Assembly (NCBI GenBank): GCA_027487315.1
Contig: JAIYDW010000233.1
Span: 1 to 64,000 of the forward strand
Length of the DNA: 64,000 nucleotides
Source: Verrucomicrobiaceae bacterium
GTDB lineage: Bacteria; Verrucomicrobiota; Verrucomicrobiia; Verrucomicrobiales; Verrucomicrobiaceae
Direction: 5' to 3'
A model generated the notes under the pieces. That model searched no databases, was not told the origin of the DNA, and was given only the letters and a program-made list of their open reading frames with translations. Shown in pieces: positions 16,416-25,330 of the stretch. Position 1 is the first letter of the stretch. Every line of letters begins with the position of its first letter. Position numbers and translations under genes: made by a program.

Positions 16416-18362
16416 ATGAGCGACCCAATCCGGCATGAGTGCGGCATTGCCGTGGTGCGGCTACGCAAGCCGCTCGAGCACTATCAAGTCAAACACGGTT
16501 CGGCCCTGTGGGGCTTTCACAAGCTGTATGCGCTGATGGCGAAGCAACGGAATCGCGGGCACGACGGAACGGGGATTGGATGCTGCAAGTTGGACATGCC
16601 TTTGGGGCAGCCGTACATGTTCAGGTTGCGATCTTCGAAGAAGGACGCGTTGGACGACATGTTTGACGAAGCGAGGAAGTCTTATGTGCGGGACATGAGG
16701 CGGCATTTTGACAATGACGACCGGAAAAATGAGGAGCGGTATTTTCGGCCGGAGGTGATGCGGGAGTTTTTTGACTACAGCGGCCAGATTTTGATGGGGC
16801 ATTTGAGGTATGGGACGTCCGGGACGTTTGGAAAGGGAGCCTGTCACCCGTACATGCGGCGGAGCAACTGGCCGACGAAGAGTTTGATGGTGATGGGGAA
16901 CTTCAACATGACGAACACCGGAGAGTTGCATCGCATCATGATTGAGCGGGGGCAGCATCCAATTTACGGGACGGACACGCAGACCGTGTTGGAGGAAATC
17001 GGGTTTCATTTGGACGAGCTGCACACGGATATTTATCGGGCGTTGAAGGAGCACTTCACGGGGGCGGACATTCCGCAGCACATCTCGGAGCAACTGGATT
17101 TAGCGGAGGTGGTGCGAAGGTCGGCGCAGCATTGGGATGGCGGGTATTCGATCTGCGGGACGGTGGGGAACGGGGATATGTTTGTGATGCGTGATCCGAA
17201 CGGGATCCGGCCCTGTTTTTATTACGAGGACGATGAGGTGTTTGTGTTTGCAAGTGAGCGGGCGGCGATTCGGACGGTGTTTGATGCGAGTGAGGACGAG
17301 GTGAAGGAACTGCCTCCGGCACATGTGGCGACCATCAAAGCGGACGGTTTGAAGATGTCTGTGGAGGCGTTTGCGGAGCCGCGTCCATTCAAGCCTTGTT
17401 CGTTTGAGCGGATTTACTTTTCGCGGGGCAATGACTCGACCATTTATGAGCAGCGGAAGGGATTGGGGGAGACGCTTGTGCCGCAGTTTTTGGCGGCGAC
17501 GGATAATGATCTGGAGAACACGGTGGTGAGTTTCATTCCGAACACGGCGGAGACGGCGTATTACGGTTTGATGGACGGGTTGCGGAAGCAGCGGCGCGCG
17601 GATGTGAAGGATGTGTTGATGGAGATGCTGGCGAACGGGCAGTTGGATGAGCCGAAGATTGATGAGTTGATTTTGAGGAACTGGCCGAGGGCGGAGAAGA
17701 TCGCCCACAAGGATGTGAAACTGCGGACCTTCATTTCGCAGGAGGGGGATCGGGATACGATGGCCTCGATGGTGTATGACATCACGTATGGCGTGGTGCA
17801 GGACAAGGACACGCTGGTGGTGGTGGATGATTCGATTGTGCGCGGGACGACGTTGAGGAAGAATCTTTTGCGGATCCTGGTTCGGACGTGTCCGAAGCGG
17901 ATCATTGTGATGTCGACGGCACCGCAGATTCGGTATCCGGATTGTTACGGGATCGACATGGCTGAGATCAGCAAGTTCATCGCGTTTGAAGCGGCGATCG
18001 GGTTAACGAAGGAGCGGGGGGACTGGCATCGATTGGATGATCTGCATCGCGAGGCGAAAGCGGAGTTGTTGAAGCCGCCGGGTGAGATGCGGAACATTGT
18101 GAAGGGGCTTTATGAGCCGTTCACGGACGAGGAGTTGTCTTCGCGGATCAGTCAGATGGTGAAGCCGACGGGGATATCGTGGAATGGCGAGGTGCGGGTG
18201 ATTTACCAAACGGTGGAGGGTTTGCACCGGGCGTTGGGCACGGAGGTGGGGGACTGGTATTTCACGGGTGACTATCCGACACCGGGAGGGTATGAGATGG
18301 TGAACCGGTCGTTTGTGAACTTCATGGAGAAGAAGACGGGACGGGCTTATGATTTGCTGTGA
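16416..18362 (+). CDS. purF: Amidophosphoribosyltransferase (long form)
   Basis: First committed step of purine synthesis: PRPP plus glutamine gives phosphoribosylamine. An N-terminal class II glutaminase domain with nucleophile C9 in HECGIAVV is followed by a phosphoribosyltransferase domain with the PRPP loop VVVDDSIVRGTT near residue 470. The cysteine lies eight residues in, so a short propeptide must be removed. At 648 residues it is much longer than E. coli PurF (505); long forms are known in Bacteroidetes and Verrucomicrobia. The frame is open upstream to a TTG at 16371; the ATG is chosen because it places Cys near the N-terminus. Confidence 0.88.
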   Translation: MSDPIRHECGIAVVRLRKPLEHYQVKHGSALWGFHKLYALMAKQRNRGHDGTGIGCCKLDMPLGQPYMFRLRSSKKDALDDMFDEARKSYVRDMRRHFDNDDRKNEERYFRPEVMREFFDYSGQILMGHLRYGTSGTFGKGACHPYMRRSNWPTKSLMVMGNFNMTNTGELHRIMIERGQHPIYGTDTQTVLEEIGFHLDELHTDIYRALKEHFTGADIPQHISEQLDLAEVVRRSAQHWDGGYSICGTVGNGDMFVMRDPNGIRPCFYYEDDEVFVFASERAAIRTVFDASEDEVKELPPAHVATIKADGLKMSVEAFAEPRPFKPCSFERIYFSRGNDSTIYEQRKGLGETLVPQFLAATDNDLENTVVSFIPNTAETAYYGLMDGLRKQRRADVKDVLMEMLANGQLDEPKIDELILRNWPRAEKIAHKDVKLRTFISQEGDRDTMASMVYDITYGVVQDKDTLVVVDDSIVRGTTLRKNLLRILVRTCPKRIIVMSTAPQIRYPDCYGIDMAEISKFIAFEAAIGLTKERGDWHRLDDLHREAKAELLKPPGEMRNIVKGLYEPFTDEELSSRISQMVKPTGISWNGEVRVIYQTVEGLHRALGTEVGDWYFTGDYPTPGGYEMVNRSFVNFMEKKTGRAYDLL

Positions 18363-18394
18363 GGTTGAGTAATCCGGGCGGCGGTCGTGCCGGA

Positions 18395-19318
18395 TTACCA
18401 GATCTTCCAGGTGTCGCCGAGGGCGGAGTGGACTTGGTGGGGGTTCATGCGCATGCCGAGGTACATGCCGGGGTTGGAGCTGAAGGTGCCGATGAAGTGT
18501 TGGGAGGCGGCGAGGAGCTCGATGGAGGCGAAGAGGTTGAGGAGATGGGAATGGCGAATGGGGGCTGGGAGTTTGAGGAAGTCCGCGTGGACGTAGCCGG
18601 TTTCCTCGGGGGAGCAGAGGGTTTCGAAGGTGAGATGGGGGTAGTAGCTGCGGGCTTCTTCGACAATGGCGTAGTTGTCGGTGCTCAGGAAGAAGTGGCG
18701 GAGGGAGGAGAGAGACTGGGCTTTTTCGATGTACTGGGAGGCGGCGAGCAAGGGGGTTTCAATGTGTTTGTCGCCAGAGCGGATGTGGAGGCCGAGATAG
18801 TCTTTGGGGAGGTCGATGGATTCGGAGAGTTTGGCGACGGCGGCTGAGGTTTCGGGGTTGTAGCGCCAGATCATTTGGATCAGGCGTTGAGCGGCGGCGA
18901 GCAGGTCTAGAGGCGGGGTGTCTGGGAAGGCGAATGTCTGCTGGGCGAAGGCGGGGCTGCGAAAGTGGTTCCAGAGTTCGTAGGTGAGGAAGTCGATGTT
19001 TTGGGATTTTTTGAAATGGGCGATGGTTAACTGGTGATGGAGCGGGGTGCGGCGGCGGGGGTAGCGAGCGTTGAGGGTGCGGTGGGAGTCGTGGAGGGTT
19101 TGGTCGCAGAAGGGGAGGAAGAAGTCGGTCCAGCCGGAGTGGATGCGGAAGTTGGCGTGGCGGGTGTAGAGGACGAAACGGATTTCGTGTTTGAGGCAAT
19201 ACAACATGGCGAGGAGCATGTTGTTGAACTCGGAGAAGAAGCCGCCATCCGCGCCGAGATGGAAGACGAGGGTGCGTTTGAAGGAATTGTTGAGTTCGCG
19301 ATACTGTGTGAGGTCCAT
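18395..19318 (-). CDS. GT23/O-fucosyltransferase-like glycosyltransferase
   Basis: A 307-residue protein resembling the alpha-1,6-fucosyltransferase superfamily (NodZ/FUT8-like). Motif I is LGLHIRSGDKH (~residue 200), equivalent to the GDP-fucose-binding HxRxxDK, and motif III is FIGTFSSNPGMYLG (~residue 275). The N-terminal FHLGADGGFFSEFNNMLLA looks like the donor-side loop (usually G.GSQ). No membrane segment is seen, so it probably acts in the cytosol on a glycan precursor. It follows the spermidine-synthase-like gene with a 6-base gap. The acceptor is unknown. Confidence 0.7.
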   Translation of the reverse strand: MDLTQYRELNNSFKRTLVFHLGADGGFFSEFNNMLLAMLYCLKHEIRFVLYTRHANFRIHSGWTDFFLPFCDQTLHDSHRTLNARYPRRRTPLHHQLTIAHFKKSQNIDFLTYELWNHFRSPAFAQQTFAFPDTPPLDLLAAAQRLIQMIWRYNPETSAAVAKLSESIDLPKDYLGLHIRSGDKHIETPLLAASQYIEKAQSLSSLRHFFLSTDNYAIVEEARSYYPHLTFETLCSPEETGYVHADFLKLPAPIRHSHLLNLFASIELLAASQHFIGTFSSNPGMYLGMRMNPHQVHSALGDTWKIW

Positions 19319-19324
19319 GACTGA

Positions 19325-20101
19325 CTAACTCGGGGAAGTATTGTGTGCGATATAGACGGTGCTGGCGGAGTTTTTTTCGAGGATGGGATTGGGGAAGGTG
19401 ACGATGTGGGAGGTGACGGAGGCGAAGACTTCCTGGAGGGCGGAGGTGAAGGAGGCTTCGGGGGGATCGTCTGACCACATGGCGAAGATGCCGGTGGGGT
19501 TGAGTTGGGCGGCGAGTTGGCGGAGGCCGTCGGGGGTGTAGAAGGGGGCGTGGCGCTCGTGGAGGAGGTTGTCGGGGGAGTGGTCGATATCGAGGAGGAT
19601 GGCGTCGAAGGTGCGGGCAGGTTTTTGGGGGTCGAAGCCGGTGGCGGGGTCGGCGGCGAGGGCGAAGAAGTCGGCTAGGACGAGGTGGCAGCGAGGGTCG
19701 GCGATGAGGCGGGCGCCGAGGGGGATAAGGCCGGATTGATGCCAGTCGATGACGGCGGGCATGAATTCGATGATGTGAAGGGAGGAGACTCGGGGGTCAT
19801 CGAGGACGGCGGCGGCGGTGTAGCCCAGGCCGAGGCCACCGACGACGATGCTGATGTCGGAGGGGTTTGAAAGGGCGGCGAGTCCGAGGGTGGCGAGGGC
19901 TTCTTCGACGACGTGGAAGAGGCTGGACATGAGGAAGCCTTCACCGAGTTTGACTTCGAGGACTTCGAGGACTTCGAGTCCGTCGAGTGAAGCGATGGTG
20001 CGACGGCGAAGGATGAGGTCCCCCATGTCGGTCTGACGAAAGTCGAGTTCGGTGTAGGGGAGTGGCATGGGGGATTTGGTTTTGTGGCCACCGATTGACA
20101 T
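19325..20101 (-). CDS. Spermidine synthase-like methyltransferase-fold protein
   Basis: A 258-residue soluble protein with the spermidine-synthase/class I methyltransferase fold: VVGGLGLGYTAAAVLDD is the nucleotide loop, HIIEFMPAVIDWHQ follows, and FDAILLDIDHSPD is the acidic post-loop strand. Whether it makes polyamines or methylates something cannot be said. A second start 33 bases downstream (MPLPYTELDF) is possible. Near the N-terminus three identical 9-base units encode Leu-Glu-Val three times. It begins 6 bases after prfC and precedes the GT23-like gene. Confidence 0.7.
   Translation of the reverse strand: MSIGGHKTKSPMPLPYTELDFRQTDMGDLILRRRTIASLDGLEVLEVLEVKLGEGFLMSSLFHVVEEALATLGLAALSNPSDISIVVGGLGLGYTAAAVLDDPRVSSLHIIEFMPAVIDWHQSGLIPLGARLIADPRCHLVLADFFALAADPATGFDPQKPARTFDAILLDIDHSPDNLLHERHAPFYTPDGLRQLAAQLNPTGIFAMWSDDPPEASFTSALQEVFASVTSHIVTFPNPILEKNSASTVYIAHNTSPS
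19952..19978. repeat. Three perfect 9-base tandem repeats inside a CDS
   Basis: The unit GACTTCGAG occurs three times in tandem. Read in the reverse-strand gene it encodes (Leu-Glu-Val)3, in frame, so copy-number change would add or remove three residues without a frameshift. Confidence 0.85.
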
Positions 20102-20107
20102 CGGCGG

Positions 20108-21715
20108 CTACGGGGTGGGTTTTTCGTCGGGGGGGTCGGAGAGGATTTCGAGGTCGGGATTTCGATTGGTGAAGAAGCGTTCGGCCCAGGCGTCTTCGAG
20201 GAGGAGGACAGGGCGGTCTTGTTCGTCGTTGGCGAGGGTGGTGCCGGAGGGGAGGTTGACCTCGTCCCAGTGCCAGGAGTCGCCATTTTTATGGCGGAGC
20301 CAGCGGACGACGCGGTAGGGGGCGGGTTCGATGCGGGCTTCGGCGTTGTATTCGGACTGGAGGCGGGCTTGGACGACTTCGAACTGCAGGGGGCCAACGG
20401 CTCCGAGGAGGGGGATGCGCTGCATGTCCTGGGGTCGTGAGTATTGCTGGATGACGCCTTCCTGGAGGAGTTGTTCGAGGCCTTCGCGGAAGCGTTTGTA
20501 GTGGGCGGGGCTGCTGTTGTGCAGGGTGGCGAAGCACTCGGGGATGAAGCGGGGGGTTTCGTCGAAGAGGATGCCGGGTTTTTCGCTGAGGGTGTCGCCG
20601 ATGCGGAGGTCGTAGTTGCCGACGACGCCGACGACATCGCCGGCGTAGGCTTCATCGACGGTCTGGCGGTCTTGGGCGAAGAGGCGTTGGGAGTTGGCGA
20701 GGCGGACGGTTTTGGAGGTTCGCGGATTGTGGACGGTCATGTCCCGTTTGAAGGTGCCGGAGACGATGCGGATGAAGTAGATGCGGTCGCGGTGGCGGGG
20801 GTCCATGTTGGCCTGGATCTTGAAGACGAAGGCGGAGAAGTCGGTGGAGGTGGGTTCGATGAAGTCGTCGCCAGCGAGGCGGGGAGCGGGCGGGGGGGCG
20901 AGCTGGAGGAAGGCGTCGAGGAGGAGTTGGACGCCGAAGTTGTTGTAGGCGGAGCCGAAGAAGACGGGGGTGAGTTGACCTTTGTCGATGAGGGTGCGGT
21001 CGAAGGCATGGCCGGCGCCTTCGAGCATGGCAAGTTCATCGACGGATTCGGCGAGGGCGTGTTCGTCGACTTGGGATTTTATGAAGTCATCGCCGAGAGA
21101 AGCGACGCGGACGGGGGCGCGGAAGGCGCCGCCGGCGGTGCGTTCGAAGAGGTGGACGGTGGAGTCGCGGCGGTCGTAGAGGCCGCGGAAGAGGCGGCCG
21201 AGGCCGAGGGGCCAGTTGATGGCGCAGGCGGGGATGCCGAGGACGGTTTCGAGTTCGTCGATGAGTTCGAGCGGCGGTTTGGCGGGCCGGTCGAGTTTGT
21301 TCATGAACGTGAAGATGGGGACGCCGCGTTTGCGGCAGACTTCGAAGAGTTTGCGGGTCTGGGACTCGATACCGTTGCCGGCGTCGATGACCATGATGGC
21401 GGCATCGACAGCGGTGAGGACGCGGTAGGTGTCTTCGGAGAAGTCTTTGTGGCCAGGGGTGTCGAGGAGGTTGATGACGCAGTCTTTGTATTCGAACTGG
21501 AGGACGGTGGAGGAAACGGAGATGCCGCGCTGTTTTTCGAGTTCCATCCAGTCGGAGGTGGTGGCGCGCTGGTTTTTGCGAGCGGTGACGGAGCCTGCGA
21601 GTTGGACGGCGCCGCCGTAGAGGAGGAGTTTTTCGGTGAGGGTGGTTTTACCGGCGTCGGGGTGCGAGATGATGGCGAAGGTGCGGCGGCGGGAGATTTC
21701 TTGGACGGGGGTCAT
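20108..21715 (-). CDS. prfC: Peptide chain release factor 3
   Basis: Translational GTPase that recycles RF1/RF2 from the ribosome. At 535 residues it has family length. GTPase motifs: SHPDAGKTTLTE (G1), RGISVSSTV (G2), LLDTPGHKDFSEDTYR (G3) and NKLDRPA (G4). The switch region SDWMELEKQRGIS is characteristic of RF3 rather than EF-G. The third-position C bias is extreme, which produces a long meaningless antisense frame. Confidence 0.97.
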   Translation of the reverse strand: MTPVQEISRRRTFAIISHPDAGKTTLTEKLLLYGGAVQLAGSVTARKNQRATTSDWMELEKQRGISVSSTVLQFEYKDCVINLLDTPGHKDFSEDTYRVLTAVDAAIMVIDAGNGIESQTRKLFEVCRKRGVPIFTFMNKLDRPAKPPLELIDELETVLGIPACAINWPLGLGRLFRGLYDRRDSTVHLFERTAGGAFRAPVRVASLGDDFIKSQVDEHALAESVDELAMLEGAGHAFDRTLIDKGQLTPVFFGSAYNNFGVQLLLDAFLQLAPPPAPRLAGDDFIEPTSTDFSAFVFKIQANMDPRHRDRIYFIRIVSGTFKRDMTVHNPRTSKTVRLANSQRLFAQDRQTVDEAYAGDVVGVVGNYDLRIGDTLSEKPGILFDETPRFIPECFATLHNSSPAHYKRFREGLEQLLQEGVIQQYSRPQDMQRIPLLGAVGPLQFEVVQARLQSEYNAEARIEPAPYRVVRWLRHKNGDSWHWDEVNLPSGTTLANDEQDRPVLLLEDAWAERFFTNRNPDLEILSDPPDEKPTP

Positions 21716-21817
21716 GCGGGAGGGGATGGTAGGGCGGGGCGGGGGAAATGCACCCTGAAAATGTTCCAGGTGATCCGGGTGTGCTGGGGGGTTGCGTGAG
21801 AGAGAAGGCTGGGCAGA

Positions 21818-22594
21818 GTGGGTGCCTTGAAGAGATTGAGCCCAGAATCAGATGAAGAGATCCCGCCGCCGATGGGTGAGCCGGGTGATGAAGAGACGAT
21901 GGCGGTGCTGGGGGAGGAGGCGCGGAAGGGGTTGGGGAAGGAGAGGCGGCAGATTGTGATGCTGGTTTTGGTGGTGGCGGCGGTAATGCTGGCGGCGCAT
22001 TTCACGCCGATGCGAGCTTGGCTTCAAAACGCGCAGGAGTGGAAGCGGTATGTGAAGGAGTTTGGCTGGATGAGCCGGGCGATTTTTCTGGGGGGGACGG
22101 CGCTGGCGGTGATGATGGGGCTGCCGAGGTTGCCGCTGTGCGGGGTGGCGGGGCTTTTGTTTGGGTTTTCGGAGGGGGTGGTGCTGTCGCTGGTGGGGTC
22201 GACGCTGGGCGCGTATGGGGCGTTTTTGGGGGTTCGGTATGGCTTTCGCAAGGGGGTGGCGGCGCAGGCGGAGAAGCGGCCGTGGCTGGGCAAGATGTTG
22301 AAGAAGCCCTCGCTGCTGAAGGTGTTCTGGGTGCGGCAGTTGGTGCTGCCGGGGGTGGTGTTGAATGCGGTGCTGGGGGTGGCGGAAACGCGGCACAGGA
22401 TTTTCCTGGCGGGGACGTTTTTGGGTTACATTCCGTTGAATGTAGCGGCGACGTTGGTGGGGAGTGCGCCGGGGAAGGCGAGTCTGTCAGAGACGGTGAT
22501 GCAGTTGATGGCAGCGCTGGCGGTGATTAATGTGGTGGTCTGGCTATTGTGGCGGCGGTTTAAGAAGTCCGGGGTTGAAGCGAAGACAAGTTAG
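21818..22594 (+). CDS. TVP38/TMEM64 family membrane protein (DedA-like)
   Basis: A 258-residue inner-membrane protein with about five or six hydrophobic segments: IVMLVLVVAAVMLAA near residue 45, AIFLGGTALAVMMGLPRLPL near residue 90, then GVAGLLFGFSEGVVLS..GSTLGAYGAF, the core VTT/SNARE-associated motif. Relatives are linked to lipid scrambling and membrane homeostasis. The start is GTG; an in-frame ATG 54 bases downstream is a possible alternative. It overlaps the convergent SGNH hydrolase gene by 4 bases at the 3' end. Confidence 0.85.
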   Translation: MGALKRLSPESDEEIPPPMGEPGDEETMAVLGEEARKGLGKERRQIVMLVLVVAAVMLAAHFTPMRAWLQNAQEWKRYVKEFGWMSRAIFLGGTALAVMMGLPRLPLCGVAGLLFGFSEGVVLSLVGSTLGAYGAFLGVRYGFRKGVAAQAEKRPWLGKMLKKPSLLKVFWVRQLVLPGVVLNAVLGVAETRHRIFLAGTFLGYIPLNVAATLVGSAPGKASLSETVMQLMAALAVINVVVWLLWRRFKKSGVEAKTS

Positions 22595-23715
22595 CGGCCG
22601 AGGGCTTTTTTGAGGGTGGGTTCGAAAATGTCGGCTTGGCGCATGAAGCCGAGGTCGCTGGCGTGGGAGGCGTCGGTGGCGCCTTCGGTGTCGGTGCCGT
22701 AGAGGGCGTCGCCTTGGATGTAATGGAGGTTGGGCACTTTTTCCTGGGAAAGGGTGGTGAAGGCGGCTTTGAGGGCGGCGTGGTTTTCGTCGTGGAACTT
22801 GCTTTTGGCTGGGGTGATCCAGGCGTTGGTGAAGCGGCGGTCTTCGACGAGGACGATGGGGGTGGTGGGGTGAGCGGCGCGGAGTTGTTTAACGAGGGGG
22901 ATGGTGCGTTCGGTGACCATGTCGGGCTGCATGTTGGGGAGGCAGTCGATGACGAAGACGGCGGCGTCGAGGCGGGTGAGGAAGTCGCCGACGGCGGCGT
23001 CCATTTTGCCGTTGCCGGAGAAGCCGAGGTTAACGACGGGGAGGTCGAAGCGGCGGCCGAGAATGGCGGTGTGGACCATGCCGGGGCGGGAGGCGGAGGC
23101 GCCGTGGGTGATGGAGGTGCCGTAGAAGACGATGGGTTTTTCGGTGCGGGGGGCGAGGGATTCGAATTGGGCGTCGGGAGGGACACCGATGGAGAGGGTT
23201 TCGATGCCGTTGTAGAGGGGGAGGTAGGCGGCGTATTCGCGCAGGCCAGGGCGGAGGTCGGTGATGAGAGCGGCGCGGACTTTTTGACCGGTGGGTTTGG
23301 TGACCTGGACCCATTTCCATTTGCCGCCGTCCTGTTCGTCTCGGGCGTAGAGGTCGACGCCGCTGACGCCGGTGGCGGGCATGTGGGCTTTGCCGACGAT
23401 TGCGGAGCGGAGGGTGTAGTCGACCCAGATGGTGTCGGCGTTGGTCTTGAAGCGAGCGACCATGCCGGCGCTGTCGCGGCTGAGGTCCCAGACGGGAATG
23501 GTGACTTTGCCTTCGGCGGAGGCGGGGAGGCGGTCGAAGTAGCGGTGGCGTTTTTCGTCAGGCCAGGCGCGGCCTTCGACGTTCCAGGCGCCAGTGCCGA
23601 CGGGGTGCCAGGTGAGGGCGGGTTCCTTGGGGGGAGCGGGGGCTTTGGTGGGGGCGGGGGTTTGGGCGTGGAGGGAGGCGGCGAGGAGGAGCGTGAAGAG
23701 GTTCAGATGGCGCAT
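22591..23715 (-). CDS. Secreted SGNH/GDSL hydrolase
   Basis: A 374-residue exported esterase or deacetylase. A signal peptide (LFTLLLAASLHA) and a Pro/Ala/Lys-rich linker are followed by an N-terminal beta domain (residues ~30-190). The SGNH catalytic domain follows: block I FYGTSITHGAS with the Ser nucleophile, the Gly block in NLGFSGNG, and an Asp-x-x-His near the end in DASHASDLG. The layout matches the SGNH type 3 proteins with an N-terminal sandwich domain found in carbohydrate-degrading bacteria. It may remove acyl groups from a polysaccharide; the substrate is unknown. Confidence 0.85.
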   Translation of the reverse strand: MRHLNLFTLLLAASLHAQTPAPTKAPAPPKEPALTWHPVGTGAWNVEGRAWPDEKRHRYFDRLPASAEGKVTIPVWDLSRDSAGMVARFKTNADTIWVDYTLRSAIVGKAHMPATGVSGVDLYARDEQDGGKWKWVQVTKPTGQKVRAALITDLRPGLREYAAYLPLYNGIETLSIGVPPDAQFESLAPRTEKPIVFYGTSITHGASASRPGMVHTAILGRRFDLPVVNLGFSGNGKMDAAVGDFLTRLDAAVFVIDCLPNMQPDMVTERTIPLVKQLRAAHPTTPIVLVEDRRFTNAWITPAKSKFHDENHAALKAAFTTLSQEKVPNLHYIQGDALYGTDTEGATDASHASDLGFMRQADIFEPTLKKALGR

Positions 23716-23773
23716 GGTGGGAGAGGAACGTGGGATTTGGGAGGATTTGTCAGGTTTGCAATGGGAAACGAAA

Positions 23774-23805
23774 AAGGCACCTTTCCTTGGGTGGAAAGGT
23801 GCCTT
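23774..23805 (-). terminator. Rho-independent terminator of the kds-lpt-hpf cluster
   Basis: A perfect 13-base stem (AAGGCACCTTTCC / GGAAAGGTGCCTT) with a 6-base loop, followed on the minus strand by TTTTTCG. It lies 20 bases after the hpf stop and closes the reverse operon. On the + side an A-run precedes the stem and no T-run follows, so it acts for the reverse strand. Confidence 0.92.
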
Positions 23806-23825
23806 GTGGGGGTGGTTTTTGGAGT

Positions 23826-24428
23826 TTAGTGGGTGTTCAATTCGGAGGCGAGCACATCGGGTTCGATGATGCCGTATTCGCCGTCTTTGCGGCGATAGAC
23901 GATGGCGAGTTTGTGGGTGTTTTGATTGTGGAAGGCGACGAAGGGGCGGTCGCTGAGGGCGAGGTCGACGATGGCTTCATCCGGGTAGAGAGGAAGCAAG
24001 CGGTAGGGTTCGGCGTGAACGTAGGAGTGTTCGACGTGATCTTCCTCAGTGTTGAGGGATTCCTCGCTGTAGACTTTTTCTTCGAAGGTTTTGATGCTGC
24101 CATTTTTGCGCGGGCGATGGCTTTTGAGCATGCGGGTTTTGAATTTGCGCATGCGGCGGGCGATCTTGGAGATCGATTCGTCGATGGAGGCGTAGATGTC
24201 GTCGGAGCTGGAGTTGACTTCGATGACGATGTGATTGGCGCAGAAGAGGATGATTTCGGCGCTTTGGATGCGCTGTTGGACATCGAGGATGACCTTGGCT
24301 TCCATGATGCGAGGGTAATCGAGGTGGAGGCCTTCGACTTTCTTCAGGGCGTAGTCACGCATGGCTTCGGTGATGTCGACATGACGACCGGTGACGATGA
24401 TGGGTAGGTTGACGTTATGTACTTGCAT
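23826..24428 (-). CDS. hpf: Ribosome hibernation promoting factor, long form
   Basis: Binds the ribosome and promotes inactive 100S dimers in slow growth. At 200 residues it is the long form. The N-terminal S30AE domain (IIVTGRHVDITEAMRDYALKK; AKVILDVQQ; DDIYASIDESISKIARRMRKFK) is followed by a linker and the C-terminal dimerisation domain (RPFVAFHNQNTHKLAIVYRRKDGEYGIIEP). A strong AAGGAGG lies 9 bases before the ATG. It is last in the kds-lpt cluster, as hpf is in E. coli, and a terminator follows. Confidence 0.95.
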   Translation of the reverse strand: MQVHNVNLPIIVTGRHVDITEAMRDYALKKVEGLHLDYPRIMEAKVILDVQQRIQSAEIILFCANHIVIEVNSSSDDIYASIDESISKIARRMRKFKTRMLKSHRPRKNGSIKTFEEKVYSEESLNTEEDHVEHSYVHAEPYRLLPLYPDEAIVDLALSDRPFVAFHNQNTHKLAIVYRRKDGEYGIIEPDVLASELNTH

Positions 24429-24497
24429 GGTTTATGTCCTCCTTGGGTTTTGGGTTGAGTGTTTGTTTTGGATTCGTGATGAATCGAAAGGGTTCCA

Positions 24498-25238
24498 TTA
24501 CATGGTGAAATCTTCGCCGAGGTAGAGGGTGCGGGCGACTTCGTCGTTAACGAGGAATTCTTTGGTGCCGTGGCGTTTGACCTGGCCTTCGTAGATGAGG
24601 TAGGCGCGGTCGACGATGTTGAGGGTTTCGCGGACGTTGTGGTCAGTGATGAGGATGGCGAGGCCGGCTTTGCGGAGCATGCGGATGATGTCCTGGATCT
24701 CGGAGACGGCGATGGGGTCGACGCCTGAGAAGGGTTCATCGAGCATGAGGAGTTTGGGCTCGGTGACGAGCGAGCGGGCGATGGTGAGGCGGCGTTTTTC
24801 GCCACCGGAGAGGGTGAGGGCGAGGTTATCGGCGACGTGGTCGATGCCGAATTTTTCCATGAGCGACTGGGTTTGATCTTTGCGCTCTTTGGCAGTGTAG
24901 TTTTGGGTTTCCATCACAGCGAGGATGTTCTCGCGGACGGTGAGTTTGCGGAAGATGGATTCTTCCTGGGGGAGGTAGCCCATGCCGAGGCGGGCGCGGA
25001 CGTACATGGGTTTGGTAGTGGTTTCGTTGCCGTCGAAGACGACGCGGCCGGCATTGGGACGGACGAGGCCGACGATCATGTAGAAGGTGGTGGTTTTGCC
25101 GGCACCGTTGGGGCCGAGGAGGCCGACGATTTCGCCCTTTTTGATCTCGATGTCGACGCCATTGACGACGGCGCGACCATCGTAGACTTTTTTGAGACCT
25201 TCGGTGTAGAGAAGGCGTTCGTCGTCAGGGGGAGTCAT
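24498..25238 (-). CDS. lptB: LPS export ABC transporter ATPase LptB
   Basis: Cytoplasmic ATPase that powers LPS extraction from the inner membrane with LptFG. At 246 residues it is close to E. coli LptB (241). Walker A GLLGPNGAGKTTTFY (~residue 35), Q-loop MGYLPQEESIFRKLTV, signature LSGGEKRR and Walker B LLMLDEPFSGVDP are followed by a switch histidine in LITDHNVRET; the EESIFRKLTV block is typical of LptB. The frame continues upstream to a GTG at 25334 that overlaps the lptA stop as GTGA; the ATG giving MTPPDDERL is preferred, but the longer form with translational coupling is possible. lptF/lptG are not in the window. Confidence 0.94.
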   Translation of the reverse strand: MTPPDDERLLYTEGLKKVYDGRAVVNGVDIEIKKGEIVGLLGPNGAGKTTTFYMIVGLVRPNAGRVVFDGNETTTKPMYVRARLGMGYLPQEESIFRKLTVRENILAVMETQNYTAKERKDQTQSLMEKFGIDHVADNLALTLSGGEKRRLTIARSLVTEPKLLMLDEPFSGVDPIAVSEIQDIIRMLRKAGLAILITDHNVRETLNIVDRAYLIYEGQVKRHGTKEFLVNDEVARTLYLGEDFTM

Positions 25239-25330
25239 GGGTTCGATAGCGGGCGACCTTTCTGGTCTTTCCCTGGTGGTTGTTGAATTCACGATGGCAC
25301 TCCTCCCAATGACACTTGATATGAATACTT

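Noticed and set aside
20444-21799. 451-codon forward frame opposite prfC
   Set aside because: It is a shadow of prfC produced by its extreme C-ending codons; the product is almost only Gly, Ala, Val, Glu and Asp with no family pattern.
22636-23829. 397-codon forward frame opposite the SGNH hydrolase
   Set aside because: Gly/Val/Glu-rich antisense shadow without start signals or homologous motifs.
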